A stretch of DNA of 64,000 nucleotides, taken from Methyloligella halotolerans (GTDB taxonomy: Bacteria > Pseudomonadota > Alphaproteobacteria > Rhizobiales > Methyloligellaceae). Each line of letters begins with the position of its first letter. Within the stretch, counting starts at the first letter, position 1. The notes beneath the pieces are model-generated. The model was not told the origin of the DNA. It did not search any database and was given only the letters and a program-made list of their open reading frames with translations. This document shows, piece by piece, positions 50,900 to 60,023 of this stretch. The translations under genes were made by a program, and so were the position numbers. The stretch lies in the NCBI RefSeq assembly GCF_001708935.1, contig NZ_MASI01000003.1, positions 324,256-388,255 of the forward strand, written 5' to 3'.

Positions 50900-53463
50900 A
50901 ACGAGATCCCTCGGTGAGAAGCATTTTCGACCGCTGTCGGCGGTGCCACCGGCATGACAACGCTGCCGGTGCGGACAAGGGACCCCCAGCCGACGAGCGC
51001 TCCCCGCAAAGCGGTGAGCAGCGCGCGTCCGGCGGTCCAGTAGAGAAGCTGCCTGTAGGTGATCCGCTGGAGGAAGACCAAGGGCAGGAGCCTCCAATTC
51101 TTGCGTTCGCCATCGAGCTTGAGCCCGTAGAGCGTGGCGGCCAGGTCGGCCCCCTGGAAGACGAGCCAGTACCAAAAGACCAGCGTCAGGGTGTCGCTCT
51201 GCAGCTCTCCGAACCCGAGCAGAGATGCGAGGGCGAGAAGAAGCTGGGTGAGGACGATGACGTCCATGATCGGGGCGAGGAGCGTGAAGCCGAACTGGAA
51301 GACGTAAATGTTCGGAATGGTCAGAAGAGAGACGCCGGTCGGCCTCCGCCAAATGGCGCCGGAATGCTTGAAGGCCACCTGGAGCATGCCGAACATCCAG
51401 CGAAAGCGCTGGCGCATGAAGCCTCTCAGCGTTTCCGGAGCTTCGGTGAAGGCGAGGGCGTCGGGCGCGGACACAATGCGCCAGCCGTCCAAGGCGATCG
51501 AGACGGTGAGATCCGCATCCTCGGCGAGCGTGTCGGTGGAGTAGCCTCCGACCTTCCGCACCGCCTTGCGCCGCCAGGCGCCGATGGCCCCGGGCACAAC
51601 GCCGATCGCGTTGAGCATCTCGAAGGCGTTGCGGTCGAGCCGCTGGCTGACCGTGTATTCGAGGGACTGGAGGCGGGTGATGAGGTTGACCCGGTTTCCG
51701 ACCACCACCTTGCCGGCGACGGCGCCGACCTTCGCATCGGTGAAGGGCTGTAAGAGATGAGCGAGGGCATCCGGCGCCAGCACCGTGTCACCGTCGATGG
51801 CGACGACGACGTCGGCCCTGGTGCTGCGGTAACCGAGATTGAGCGCGCTTGCCTTGCCGCCGTTCGGCTTCCGGATAACGCGAACCCTGTCGTCGTTGCC
51901 GAACGCCGCGGCTAAGACACCTGCCGTGTCGTCTGTGGATCCGTCGTCGACCACGAGAATCTCGAAGGGGGGAACGCCGGTGGCGTCAAGGAGCGCGCGC
52001 ACGGTCTTACAGGCGACGGCTTCCTCGTTGTGGACAGGGACGATGACGGCGAACCGCCCGCGATAGGGTGCGCGGGTCACGCTCCGCGACTCGCGGCGCC
52101 GCTGCTGCACGCCAGCGAACAGCATGACAAGGCCAAGCCGGGCGAGACCGAGAAGCGATGTCGCGATGGCCACCAGGGGAATGATCTCCGAAAGGGTCGC
52201 GAAGGTGCGGATCGACAGAAGTCTGAAGCTGGCTTCCGTCTCCCGCACGATGTCGGGATCCTTGACCCTCGGCATCACCGCGTCCCGCGGCAGGCCGAAC
52301 AGCTCATGGGTGGTGACGAGGCTGTAGCCTTCCGCTCTCAGGCGGTCGATCAGCAGCGGCAGGGAGCGGAGGGTAGCCTCGCGGTTTCCGCCCGCGTCGT
52401 GCATGAGGATGACGCTGCCGTCACCGGTGCGCAGGCTCGAGATGACGTCATCGACGATCCAGTTCACTTCGGAGGGGTGGCGCAGATAGTCGTGGGTGTC
52501 GATCTCGAAGCCGCCCCAGAGGTATCCCAGCTTGTAGACCGTCTCGATCAAGGTCGGCGAGCCTTCCAGGAAGCCGTACTCCGCGCGCTCATATGGTGCG
52601 CGGAAGAGGACGCTGGTGACGCCGAGACGGGATTGAAGAAGGCGCTGGGTGCCGTTGAGCTCGGCTGCGATGCGAGTCGCGGAACTTTCGTAGAGCTCTG
52701 CGTGGTTGAAGGTGTGATTGCCGAGATCGTGGCCTTCCTGGTAGATGCGCTTGACCACGTCGAGATTCGAAATCGCGTTGTCGCCGACCAGATAGAAGGT
52801 CGCCTTCACGTTCTTCTCGGCGAGGATGTCCAGGATCTTCGGCGTGTAGATCGGATCGGGACCATCGTCGAAGGTGATGGCGAGCTGCTTTGGATCCTTG
52901 GCATGCCAGGTCGTGATGTCGGCAAGCTTCGGCACCGCGCGCATCTCCTGGCCGTCGACGAGACCGAGCGGACGGTTAAAGAAGAAGCGGCGTTCGCCCA
53001 GGCTGCCGGGCCGCACCGAGGCGAGACCGCCTTTCACGGCGTCGAGGCTTCCGAACCCTGGCTCGATGGTCTCCATCTTCCGCAGCACGCTCTCGTCGGG
53101 AAAGCCGCCCTTGGCGGCGAAGGACCAGATTCCCTGATCCTCCAGACCCAAGCGCCAGACGGCGATCCCTGCGGGAGCGACGGAAAGCGCCGCCCGCATT
53201 TGATTGAACGACGACGCGGCATCGAGGAACCAGACCTGCGCCCAGCTTCGCGGAGTGCTGCGGTAGACGAAGGTCGGCGTCAGCGAGCGCCCATCGAACT
53301 TCAGCTGGGTGCCGGATTCGCTGAGGAGATCCCATGCGCGCTGGACGGAGATCTCCGTGTCCTTGCCGAAGCGTCGAAGTCCAGACCGTAGGAGCCGATG
53401 GTGACGATCAGCTTCTCCTGCGGGACGACCCGCAAACGCTTCAGGAGCTGGCCCTCGAACCAA
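50896..53463 (-). CDS. Polysaccharide deacetylase - glycosyltransferase family 2 fusion (main part)
   Basis: In-frame sequence begins at about 53370 (FGKDTEISV); what precedes in this ORF is not real. Domains: rest of the GH18-like region, then a NodB deacetylase (about 190-400) with AITFDDGPDPIY, LGNHTFNHAEL and ILMHDAGGN, two membrane helices, a GT2 domain (about 470-720) with VVDDGSTDDT, AIDGDTVLAPDAL, LAEDADLT and QRFRWMFG, then membrane helices. It appears to make and deacetylate a GlcNAc-type polymer in one protein. Together with the ORF at 53301-54284 it is a single protein of about 1,115 residues. Confidence 0.87.
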   Translation of the reverse strand: MVRGPAPEAFAGRPAGEADRHHRLLRSGLRRFGKDTEISVQRAWDLLSESGTQLKFDGRSLTPTFVYRSTPRSWAQVWFLDAASSFNQMRAALSVAPAGIAVWRLGLEDQGIWSFAAKGGFPDESVLRKMETIEPGFGSLDAVKGGLASVRPGSLGERRFFFNRPLGLVDGQEMRAVPKLADITTWHAKDPKQLAITFDDGPDPIYTPKILDILAEKNVKATFYLVGDNAISNLDVVKRIYQEGHDLGNHTFNHAELYESSATRIAAELNGTQRLLQSRLGVTSVLFRAPYERAEYGFLEGSPTLIETVYKLGYLWGGFEIDTHDYLRHPSEVNWIVDDVISSLRTGDGSVILMHDAGGNREATLRSLPLLIDRLRAEGYSLVTTHELFGLPRDAVMPRVKDPDIVRETEASFRLLSIRTFATLSEIIPLVAIATSLLGLARLGLVMLFAGVQQRRRESRSVTRAPYRGRFAVIVPVHNEEAVACKTVRALLDATGVPPFEILVVDDGSTDDTAGVLAAAFGNDDRVRVIRKPNGGKASALNLGYRSTRADVVVAIDGDTVLAPDALAHLLQPFTDAKVGAVAGKVVVGNRVNLITRLQSLEYTVSQRLDRNAFEMLNAIGVVPGAIGAWRRKAVRKVGGYSTDTLAEDADLTVSIALDGWRIVSAPDALAFTEAPETLRGFMRQRFRWMFGMLQVAFKHSGAIWRRPTGVSLLTIPNIYVFQFGFTLLAPIMDVIVLTQLLLALASLLGFGELQSDTLTLVFWYWLVFQGADLAATLYGLKLDGERKNWRLLPLVFLQRITYRQLLYWTAGRALLTALRGALVGWGSLVRTGSVVMPVAPPTAVENASHRGISL

Positions 53464-54284
53464 CCCTGGCTAACCGCCGGTCCCGTCGTATCGCGCATCA
53501 CGGACTCGTTTTCCGTTCGGATGAGGACGAAGTCGGCGAAGGGGACGAGTTGGGCGAGGCTTTCGGTGCTCACCTCTTCTGGCACGGAAAGGATGAGGCT
53601 GCGGCCGTCGCTGGACAGCGTTCGGCGGAGCGAGGCGATGGTTCGGATGAGGACGGGCTGCGCGCTCGGCGGTACGCTTCGGATGCCGACCACCACGCCT
53701 GCGAAGTCGTTGGCTTCGACGTTCGCCGCTACGCTGGCTGCGAGACCCTCGCGCGTCGCGGGGTCCAGCAGCAGGGACATGCGCTCCGGGAAAAGAGTCA
53801 AAGACGGGTAGAGCTTGGCTTTCGGAACAAGCGACCGGACACGTGCGAGGCTATTGAGCATTTCCGGATCGCCGGATGGAAAGTTCAGCGCCTCCGAGGT
53901 CGCATCGTCGAGGTGGATCCAATTCAAGATCAGCCCGTCGACGTCGCCGGTGTGCAGCTTGAGAGACTGAAGACTGGCTTCGTCGTCGTAGGAAAAGAAC
54001 GCCAGGCGGAATGCTCCGGCGCTGGCCGGCGCGGGGTTGTGGATTTGGCCGGAGGCGATCGGGGGCTCGTTGGGGGTGCCGGTGGCGCGACTGGACTCGC
54101 CCGCCTCCGATAGCGGCGCCGTCCGTCCGGGGGGCGGGCTCATGTCCGGCGCAATCAGGACCCCGATGGTGATGACGGTAACTGCCGCGGTCGCAAACAC
54201 TCCGGCCAGAGCAAGAACGACATTCAGCAATCGGGCCCGATGGCCGTGGGGGTCGAAGAAGACAGGCTTCTTACGCGGAAACAT
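53301..54284 (-). CDS. N-terminal part of the deacetylase - glycosyltransferase fusion: membrane anchor and degenerate GH18 domain
   Basis: From ATG 54284: a basic start, one membrane helix (NVVLALAGVFATAAVTVITIGVL without the last residues), a Pro-rich linker and a GH18-like barrel (about 95-310). The position of the catalytic DxxDxDxE motif reads DFAGVVVGI, so it should be inactive. The frame is lost at about 53369-53373, where adding one C (GACGCC TTC) continues into the deacetylase ORF. The true C-terminal ~15 residues are replaced by out-of-frame sequence here. Confidence 0.75.
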   Translation of the reverse strand: MFPRKKPVFFDPHGHRARLLNVVLALAGVFATAAVTVITIGVLIAPDMSPPPGRTAPLSEAGESSRATGTPNEPPIASGQIHNPAPASAGAFRLAFFSYDDEASLQSLKLHTGDVDGLILNWIHLDDATSEALNFPSGDPEMLNSLARVRSLVPKAKLYPSLTLFPERMSLLLDPATREGLAASVAANVEANDFAGVVVGIRSVPPSAQPVLIRTIASLRRTLSSDGRSLILSVPEEVSTESLAQLVPFADFVLIRTENESVMRDTTGPAVSQGWFEGQLLKRLRVVPQEKLIVTIGSYGLDFDASARTRRSPSSAHGISSANPAPS

Positions 54285-54582
54285 ACGCTTACTCGCTACA
54301 CGCGATTACACGAGAACAGAGAAGCGCCGCGAGACGCGAACATCCCCACAGCTGTTCGATCACGGCACTTCTGTTAAGACAGCGTTAAATATCGACAGAA
54401 GCGTCTACTTCGCTGTTCAATTTTGATCAGGTGAGGGACGGCAACCCGCAATGTGACCTCGGGAAGGTGGAACAAGTTCAGAGAAATCAATCACTTACAG
54501 GCCGTAACCATTTGAACAAAAAGTGATAAACTGTGTGCGCTGAGCGTCATCTGATGGGGGTATATTGTAATCGCAGGTTGCA
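54285..54582. other. Intergenic stretch between exopolysaccharide genes and Crp-type regulator
   Basis: About 300 bases, AT-richer than flanks, holding divergent promoters. I looked for FNR/Crp-type dyads (TTGAT-N4-ATCAA) and found none intact. No gene seen. Confidence 0.4.
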
Positions 54583-55308
54583 ATGGAGAGTTGTGCGTTG
54601 GCCCCAGTACCTCCAAAAGCTTCCGCGTCCTCCGGAGGCAGGAAGACGCCGGATTTCGATATACTCGAACTTGCTTGCCGCCGGGACGGGGTAGCGGCGC
54701 AGCTGACTTGCCGCCCGCGCACAGTTCTGTTTCGGCAAGGAGAGCCTGCCGATAGTCTCTTTTATCTACTTGCGGGCAAAATCAAGCTCAGTGCCGTTTC
54801 CGAGTACGGAAAGGAGTGCGTGCTGGCCATCCTGCCGCCGCAGAGCTTCTTCGGCGAGAGCTGCCTCATCGGCCGGCCCATCCGCCGCATGTCGGCGACG
54901 GCCATGACGGAAAGTGAGATCTTGCGGATCGACGCGGCGGCCGCAGAGCAGATGATGATGGATTGTCCGGCGTTCTCGGCGTTCCTCATCCGGAACCTCA
55001 TCAGCAACGAGCTGCGGGCCGAAGACGCTCTGATCGATCATCTCCTGAATTCGAGCGAGCGGCGGCTGGCGAGGTTGCTGCTCATGCTCTCGAATCATGC
55101 GACGGCAGGGACGCCTGAGGTGACGCTGCCCTCGATCAGCCAGGAGACGCTCGCCGAGATGGTGGGCACCACACGGTCCAGGGTGAACCAATTCATGAAC
55201 GCGTTCCGACGCCACGGGCACATCACCTATGACGGCCGCACCATCACGGTGCGCGAATCCCTGTCGCGCGTGATTCAGAATTCGCCGCAGCACGGGGGCG
55301 GCGAATAG
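54583..55308 (+). CDS. Crp/Fnr family transcription regulator
   Basis: The 241 residues form a cyclic nucleotide-binding-like beta roll (about 40-150; LFRQGEPADSLFYLLAGKIKL, FFGESCLI) and a helix-turn-helix domain (ISQETLAEMVGTTRSRVNQFMNAFRR). The Fnr-type N-terminal cysteine cluster is absent, so it is not an oxygen sensor of that kind. It is divergent from the exopolysaccharide genes and may control them; that is inference from position. Confidence 0.88.
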   Translation: MESCALAPVPPKASASSGGRKTPDFDILELACRRDGVAAQLTCRPRTVLFRQGEPADSLFYLLAGKIKLSAVSEYGKECVLAILPPQSFFGESCLIGRPIRRMSATAMTESEILRIDAAAAEQMMMDCPAFSAFLIRNLISNELRAEDALIDHLLNSSERRLARLLLMLSNHATAGTPEVTLPSISQETLAEMVGTTRSRVNQFMNAFRRHGHITYDGRTITVRESLSRVIQNSPQHGGGE

Positions 55309-55330
55309 CTTCGGACGACAGGCTATTCCG

Positions 55331-56095
55331 TCAGGAGCCTGCGTCCGCTTCTGCGTAGGGCGTGCCGTGATTGTCGAGGAGGGAACACAGCGCTTCGGCC
55401 GCGTTCTCGATGAGATCGGCATCGGTGCTTCGGAGCACGACATAGGTCCCGTAGCCGCTCGGCTCGAAATAGGGATAGCTGCCGATCTTCACATCCGGGT
55501 GCTCGGCTTGCAGACCCGCCAGGGCCAGGGCGACGTCGCCCTCGATGGCGTCGACGCGGATGGAGCGGGAGGCGATCCGCTTGCCCGTATCGAGGCGGCG
55601 CACCACGCTCTTCATCATGGTCCGCATGATCTGCGGCACGCCTGCCATCACGACCACATTGCCGATCATATAGCCCGGGGCTCCGGAGATCGGGTTCGGC
55701 ACCAACTCCGCCCCTTCCGGCACGCGCGCCATGCGGCGCAGGCTCGGCCCGAGCTCCTCGCCGGGAAAGCATTCGCGCATGGCCTGGAGAGCGTGAGGGT
55801 GCTCTTCAATGATTGGCGTATCGAAGGCGGTCGCGATGGCGTCGGTGGTGACGTCGTCATGGGTTGGGCCGATGCCGCCGGTGGTGAGCACGTAGTCGAA
55901 TTGCTGGCGCAGGCTGTTCACCGCGCCCGCGATCTCCGCGATGCCGTCGGGCACGATACGCACTTCGCTGAGGACAACCCCGATCCGGTCCAGGCTGCCG
56001 GCGATATAGGAGATGTTCTCGTCTTGGGTTCGACCGGAGAGGATCTCCTCTCCGATGACCAGGAGCGCTGCAGTGATTGTGTCGTGCTTTGTCAT
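55331..56095 (-). CDS. CinA-like molybdopterin-binding domain protein
   Basis: The 254-residue protein has the MoCF-binding fold of competence/damage-inducible CinA N-termini: LLVIGEEILSGRTQDEN, then LTTGGIGPTHDDVT and AVNPI-like VPNPISGAPGYMI. The C-terminal nicotinamide-nucleotide amidase part of full CinA is absent. Role in this organism unknown. Convergent with the Crp-type gene. Confidence 0.88.
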   Translation of the reverse strand: MTKHDTITAALLVIGEEILSGRTQDENISYIAGSLDRIGVVLSEVRIVPDGIAEIAGAVNSLRQQFDYVLTTGGIGPTHDDVTTDAIATAFDTPIIEEHPHALQAMRECFPGEELGPSLRRMARVPEGAELVPNPISGAPGYMIGNVVVMAGVPQIMRTMMKSVVRRLDTGKRIASRSIRVDAIEGDVALALAGLQAEHPDVKIGSYPYFEPSGYGTYVVLRSTDADLIENAAEALCSLLDNHGTPYAEADAGS

Positions 56096-56191
56096 GACGC
56101 CCGTGTCATTGGCTTTTAGCCGGCCTACATGCGTGACGTCTGCGTAGGGAGGCGGGCAGCTTTTCCCTGCTCATCCACGCGTGGAAACGCT

Positions 56192-56209
56192 ATAGACCTG
56201 TCGGTACAA
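56192..56209 (+). promoter_or_regulatory. Candidate operator site 1 (ACCG-N2-CGGT family) upstream of acetyltransferase
   Basis: ATAGACCTGTCGGTACAA differs at only two positions (56199 and the last base) from the site before the MFS gene. It lies 70 bases upstream of the acetyltransferase and 97 bases upstream of the divergent cinA-like start. Confidence 0.5.
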
Positions 56210-56277
56210 CTTTAGGAACGAACAGGCCCGGAAGTCCAGGGCTAGGTGCCGTTCGGAGCGAAGGAGAGCAGGCGGCA

Positions 56278-56772
56278 ATGGCGATCATCCGCGACGCCAC
56301 GGAGCGCGACATCGCGAGTATCCTGGTGATCCTCAACGATGCGATCGAGACCACGACGGCGAGCTGGGATCATGAGAAGAGCACGCCGGAGCGCTGCACG
56401 GCTTGGTATGAGGCGCGACGGGCGAAAGGATTTCCCGTGCTCGTGGCAGAGGAGGAAGGCAATGTGATCGGCTTCGCCTCCTTCGATATCTTTCGCCCCT
56501 TCCAGGGCTTTCTGCACACGGCGGAGCATTCGATCTACGTGGCCCGGGATGCGCGCCGCCAGGGCGCGGGCCGCGCGTTGATCGCGGAGCTCGCTGCCAG
56601 AGCTCGAGCCCTGGACATGCATGTGCTGGTTGCCGGGATCGAAGCCAACAACGCGGCCTCGATCGCCCTCCATCAACAGGCGGGCTTCGAGGCCGTCGGC
56701 CGGCTCCCTCAGGTCGGCCGAAAGTTCAACCGCTGGCTCGATCTCGTCTTCATGCAAAAGGCTTTGGGGTGA
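56278..56772 (+). CDS. GNAT family N-acetyltransferase, phosphinothricin acetyltransferase type
   Basis: The 164 residues follow the PAT group: IRDATERDIASILVILNDAI, the acetyl-CoA loop RRQGAGRALIAEL, VLVAGIEANNAASIALHQQAGF and the final VGRKFNRWLDLVFMQ. Such enzymes acetylate phosphinothricin or methionine sulfone/sulfoximine; the latter sulfur-linked substrates fit the sulfone theme downstream but this is speculative. The upstream repressor-like site suggests shared control. Confidence 0.85.
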   Translation: MAIIRDATERDIASILVILNDAIETTTASWDHEKSTPERCTAWYEARRAKGFPVLVAEEEGNVIGFASFDIFRPFQGFLHTAEHSIYVARDARRQGAGRALIAELAARARALDMHVLVAGIEANNAASIALHQQAGFEAVGRLPQVGRKFNRWLDLVFMQKALG

Positions 56773-56788
56773 GGGGAAGGGCGCCGGT

Positions 56789-57220
56789 CTAGACCGGCAC
56801 GGTAAAGGTTGTCGCCTTGCCGCTCAGGCAGACTTCGCCATGCTGGTTGGTGACGGTGGTCTGCAGATTGCAGATCGGCTTGTCGTCGCGGGCATCGATC
56901 ACCTCGATGCGGCCGGTGATCACATCGCCGACCAGAACGGCCTTGGTGAAGCTCCAGTCGACATTGAGAAAGACCGTTCCGGGTCCCGGAAGCTTCTCGG
57001 CAACGATGGCGTTGAGGATCCCCGAGGTCACGCCACCCTGCACGATCAGCCCGCCGAAGATGGATTTCTCGGCGAGCTGCCGATCATAGTGGAGAGGATT
57101 CTTGTCGCCGGTAATCTCAGTGAAAAGTTCGATATCCCGCATGGTGACTTCGTTCTGAAGCTCCGCAAACTCGCCGACTTGGGGCACTGTCCCCCGCGCC
57201 GTCTCCAACCACGCACTCAT
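56789..57220 (-). CDS. MaoC family dehydratase (hot-dog fold)
   Basis: The 143-residue protein has an enoyl-CoA hydratase 2-like pattern: ITGDKNPLHYDRQLAEKSIFGG with the catalytic Asp and His, then IVQGGVTSGILNAIV and VLVGDVITGRIEVID. It could act on hydroxyacyl or other CoA thioesters. Its ATG overlaps the ribA stop, so it follows ribA in the same transcript. Confidence 0.9.
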   Translation of the reverse strand: MSAWLETARGTVPQVGEFAELQNEVTMRDIELFTEITGDKNPLHYDRQLAEKSIFGGLIVQGGVTSGILNAIVAEKLPGPGTVFLNVDWSFTKAVLVGDVITGRIEVIDARDDKPICNLQTTVTNQHGEVCLSGKATTFTVPV

Positions 57221-58362
57221 CCCGTCCTCCTTGTCCCTGATTGCTCCCTAAAATGGCCGCAGCTCATTGTTTTTGTTTCTAAGTACCGATCGTTCGTTCC
57301 GTTAGGCGGTATAGTATGTGCAACCCGGGATTGCACCAAGATTCCGAACTTCGCCATGGAGTCGATCTTGACCGGATTGTCGGACAACAGCCGGATCCGC
57401 TGAAGGCCGAGTTCCTTTAGAATGGCAGCTGCGAGCCCGAAGTTCCTCGCGTCGTCCTCCCATCCGAGAGAGTTGTTGGCCTGCAGGGTGTCGAGGCCCT
57501 GATCCTGAAGAACGTAGGTCCGCAGCTTGTTGGTGATGCCGATCCCGCGCCCTTCCTGATCGAGATAGAGAATGACGCCGCCGCCTTCCTCCTCGATGCG
57601 CTCGACTGCGCGGTGAAGCTGGGGACCGCAGTCGCAGCGGAGGCTGCCGAGGACATCGCCGGTGAAACAGGCGGAATGGATGCGCACGAGCGGCGCGCCC
57701 CGATCGTGGGGTGAGCCGATGATCAGAGCGAGATTTTCAGAGCCGTCGGCGAGACCACGATAGGCGACGATCCTGGCGGACGGCGATGCCGCGATGGGCA
57801 GGGTGGTCTCGGTGATCCGTTCCACGGCCGGCGGCTGGTTGAACTGTGCCGTCACATCATCGGCCTCGACCGAGGGATAACCCGACTCGATGAGACGCTT
57901 CGCCTCGGCCGGGGTCGTTTGCCAGATGAGCAGAGCCGGCAGCAGCCTGCTTTGCTTGGCCAAGTCGACGGCCACGTTTCCGTCCATGGGGACCGCGGCG
58001 GTCTCGCCGAGAGATTCCACGTGTTGAGGCGCGGTGGGGTCTGCCAGGCCGCGCAACCGCTCGAGGGTCAGATCCTCCGATCGAAGACGGAAGGCGAGCA
58101 TCGTCTCGGGCGGGAAGACCGTGGGATGTCCGAGGTCGCGTGCCCGGCCGGCCGCCAGAACCAACACGGGGAAAGAGGTCTTGAACTCCTCCAACTCCTC
58201 GAGATTGAGGCGGGACAGGGACTCGATGGCGAGCGCAATCAGCGGCCTTTTCCCTCCCACGAGGAGAGGCAGGCCGTCGCGCATCGCGGACATCGCATGC
58301 CGTACCGAACGCAGCCGCTGCTCGGCGGTGCGCTCAGAAAACCAGAGCTTTGAATTTTGCAT
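57217..58362 (-). CDS. ribA: GTP cyclohydrolase II RibA
   Basis: The first enzyme of riboflavin synthesis, opening GTP. The C-terminal ~200 residues have the full site: zinc-binding HSACFTGDVLGSLRCDCG, YLDQEGRGIG with the catalytic residues, and LLSDNPVKIDSMAKFGI. The N-terminal ~170 residues are a non-catalytic extension, as known in several alphaproteobacterial RibA proteins. It is 381 residues. This supplies the GCH II step missing in the RibB neighbour. Confidence 0.93.
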   Translation of the reverse strand: MQNSKLWFSERTAEQRLRSVRHAMSAMRDGLPLLVGGKRPLIALAIESLSRLNLEELEEFKTSFPVLVLAAGRARDLGHPTVFPPETMLAFRLRSEDLTLERLRGLADPTAPQHVESLGETAAVPMDGNVAVDLAKQSRLLPALLIWQTTPAEAKRLIESGYPSVEADDVTAQFNQPPAVERITETTLPIAASPSARIVAYRGLADGSENLALIIGSPHDRGAPLVRIHSACFTGDVLGSLRCDCGPQLHRAVERIEEEGGGVILYLDQEGRGIGITNKLRTYVLQDQGLDTLQANNSLGWEDDARNFGLAAAILKELGLQRIRLLSDNPVKIDSMAKFGILVQSRVAHTIPPNGTNDRYLETKTMSCGHFREQSGTRRTG

Positions 58363-58531
58363 TTTAGGTGCGGGAGACCTTAGCCGTGGCGCGTCAGAGC
58401 GGATGAAGAGGTCGGATAGCCGAAAATGCCGCCCTTGCCGATTTCCCTGATGGGATACCCCGTGCGCGAAGGCACGTTACGGTATGGTGCATCCATGCCG
58501 TCGCCTGCCATTCTCGATCCTCCCAATTGAC

Positions 58532-58578
58532 TTGACAGATATTGGTTGATTAGGACTAGGATAGACCGGTCGGTACAT
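58532..58578 (+). promoter_or_regulatory. Candidate promoter and operator site 2 before the MFS gene
   Basis: A TTGACA (58532-58537) and TAGGAT (58557-58562, spacing 19) could form a promoter. Over its start region lies ATAGACCGGTCGGTACAT (58561-58578), a ACCG-N2-CGGT dyad nearly identical to sites at 56192 and 60242. A protein bound here would block transcription. As the ATG at 58577 overlaps it, the true MFS start is likely downstream. Confidence 0.55.
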
Positions 58579-59998
58579 GCTGGCCAGCGAAAAATCCTGG
58601 AACAAATTGTTACCAGAGTTGTGGGGGGAGCGCCGAGAGTTGTGCCGTGTAAAGGTGCAATTCGGCACTAATAAGAAGGCAGGGCAGCCTGTGCAAAAGC
58701 AAAGCAATGTCATCAGCGCGGACGATAGGAAGTATGCGCCTACTTTAGATTCGGTAGGAGATGGGTCGAAAGATCCTGCCGCCGGCCAAGTGAGCGCAGA
58801 AAAGAGCCTGTCGACGCTTCTGCTGCTTTGCCTTTGCGTCGTCCTCTCGATGACCACCTGGTTTTCGGCCACGGCGGTCATGCCCCAGCTCCAGGCCTAC
58901 TGGAATGTCACGCCGCAACAGAGCACCTGGCTGGCGATTTCCGTCCAGCTCGGCTTCGCCATAGGCGCGGTCGGCTCAGCCGCCTTCAGCCTGTCGGATC
59001 TCGTGCCGCCTAGGATCCTCATGGCGGTGTCTTCGGCGGCGGTCGCCATGGCCAATCTCGGCATTCTCTTCGCACCCGATGCCAGTAGCGGCATCGTTCT
59101 CCGCACCCTGACCGGCGTGCTGCTGGCCGGCGTCTATCCGCCGGCGCTGAAGCTGATCTCGACGTGGTTCCGCAAGGGACGCGGCGTGGCGCTCGGCAGC
59201 GTCATCGGTGCGCTGACTCTCGGTTCTGCGATGCCCCATGCGATCAATGCGTTCGGCGGGCTCGACTGGCGGATCGTTATCGTCACCACCACCATCGCCA
59301 GCCTGCTTGCTGCTTTCCTTATGATCGTGTTCCTGCGCGACGGGCCGTATCCCTTTGCCAAGACGAGCTTCAATCCGTCTCAGATCAAGCAGGCGCTCGC
59401 CAATCGGGTCTTCGTGCTGGGCACCCTCGGCTATCTCGGCCATATGTGGGAGCTCTACGCTATGTGGACGTGGCTGCTATTCTTCGTGAAGGCGCGTCTC
59501 GTCTCCAGCGATATCGACAGCGGCTACATGGCCTCGCTGCTCACCTTCCTGATCATCGCCGCGGGCGCACCGGCCTGCATCATCGCGGGGGCTGCCGCCG
59601 ACCGTATCGGACGGACGGCAATGACCTTCATCCTGATGGTCATCTCGGGCACCTGCGCAGCGACGATCGGCTTCACCTTCGACGTCCCGCTCTGGGCGTT
59701 CATGGTGATCGGGATCATCTGGGGCGCGACGGTCGTGGCGGACTCCGCGCAGTTCTCCACCATCGTCACCGAGGCGGGCGATCCGCGGCTGGTGGGCACT
59801 TCGCTGACCGTGCAGCTCGGGGCGGGCTATGCGCTTACGGTACTGGCGATCTGGCTCCTGCCCATGGCCGAGGCATGGCTCGGCAGCTGGCAGTGGGTGT
59901 TCCTCTTTCTGGTGCCGGGGCCGGTGATCGGTGCGGCTGCCATGGCGGCGCTGCGGCGGCTTCCCGAAGCGACTCGCATCGCCCACGGCCGGCGCTAG
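58577..59998 (+). CDS. MFS transporter
   Basis: Twelve membrane helices are expected in the 400 residues after about residue 75, with MFS features such as GVYPPALKLISTWFRKGRG and AAADRIGRTAMTF. The N-terminal ~75 residues are hydrophilic and probably partly untranslated, since the operator covers ATG 58577; GTG 58691 is a plausible start. The substrate is not clear; it may be exporter or importer of an organosulfur or related compound, by context. Good strand arrangement with the sulfone operon. Confidence 0.85.
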   Translation: MLASEKSWNKLLPELWGERRELCRVKVQFGTNKKAGQPVQKQSNVISADDRKYAPTLDSVGDGSKDPAAGQVSAEKSLSTLLLLCLCVVLSMTTWFSATAVMPQLQAYWNVTPQQSTWLAISVQLGFAIGAVGSAAFSLSDLVPPRILMAVSSAAVAMANLGILFAPDASSGIVLRTLTGVLLAGVYPPALKLISTWFRKGRGVALGSVIGALTLGSAMPHAINAFGGLDWRIVIVTTTIASLLAAFLMIVFLRDGPYPFAKTSFNPSQIKQALANRVFVLGTLGYLGHMWELYAMWTWLLFFVKARLVSSDIDSGYMASLLTFLIIAAGAPACIIAGAAADRIGRTAMTFILMVISGTCAATIGFTFDVPLWAFMVIGIIWGATVVADSAQFSTIVTEAGDPRLVGTSLTVQLGAGYALTVLAIWLLPMAEAWLGSWQWVFLFLVPGPVIGAAAMAALRRLPEATRIAHGRR

Positions 59999-60023
59999 AC
60001 ATTCTGACCTTCAGAACATCGTG

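Noticed and set aside
57281..57295. A fourth site resembling the ACCG-N2-CGGT operator (TACCGATCG)
   Set aside because: It lies inside the conserved C-terminal coding part of ribA (around NDRYLETKT) and matches only half of the dyad well.
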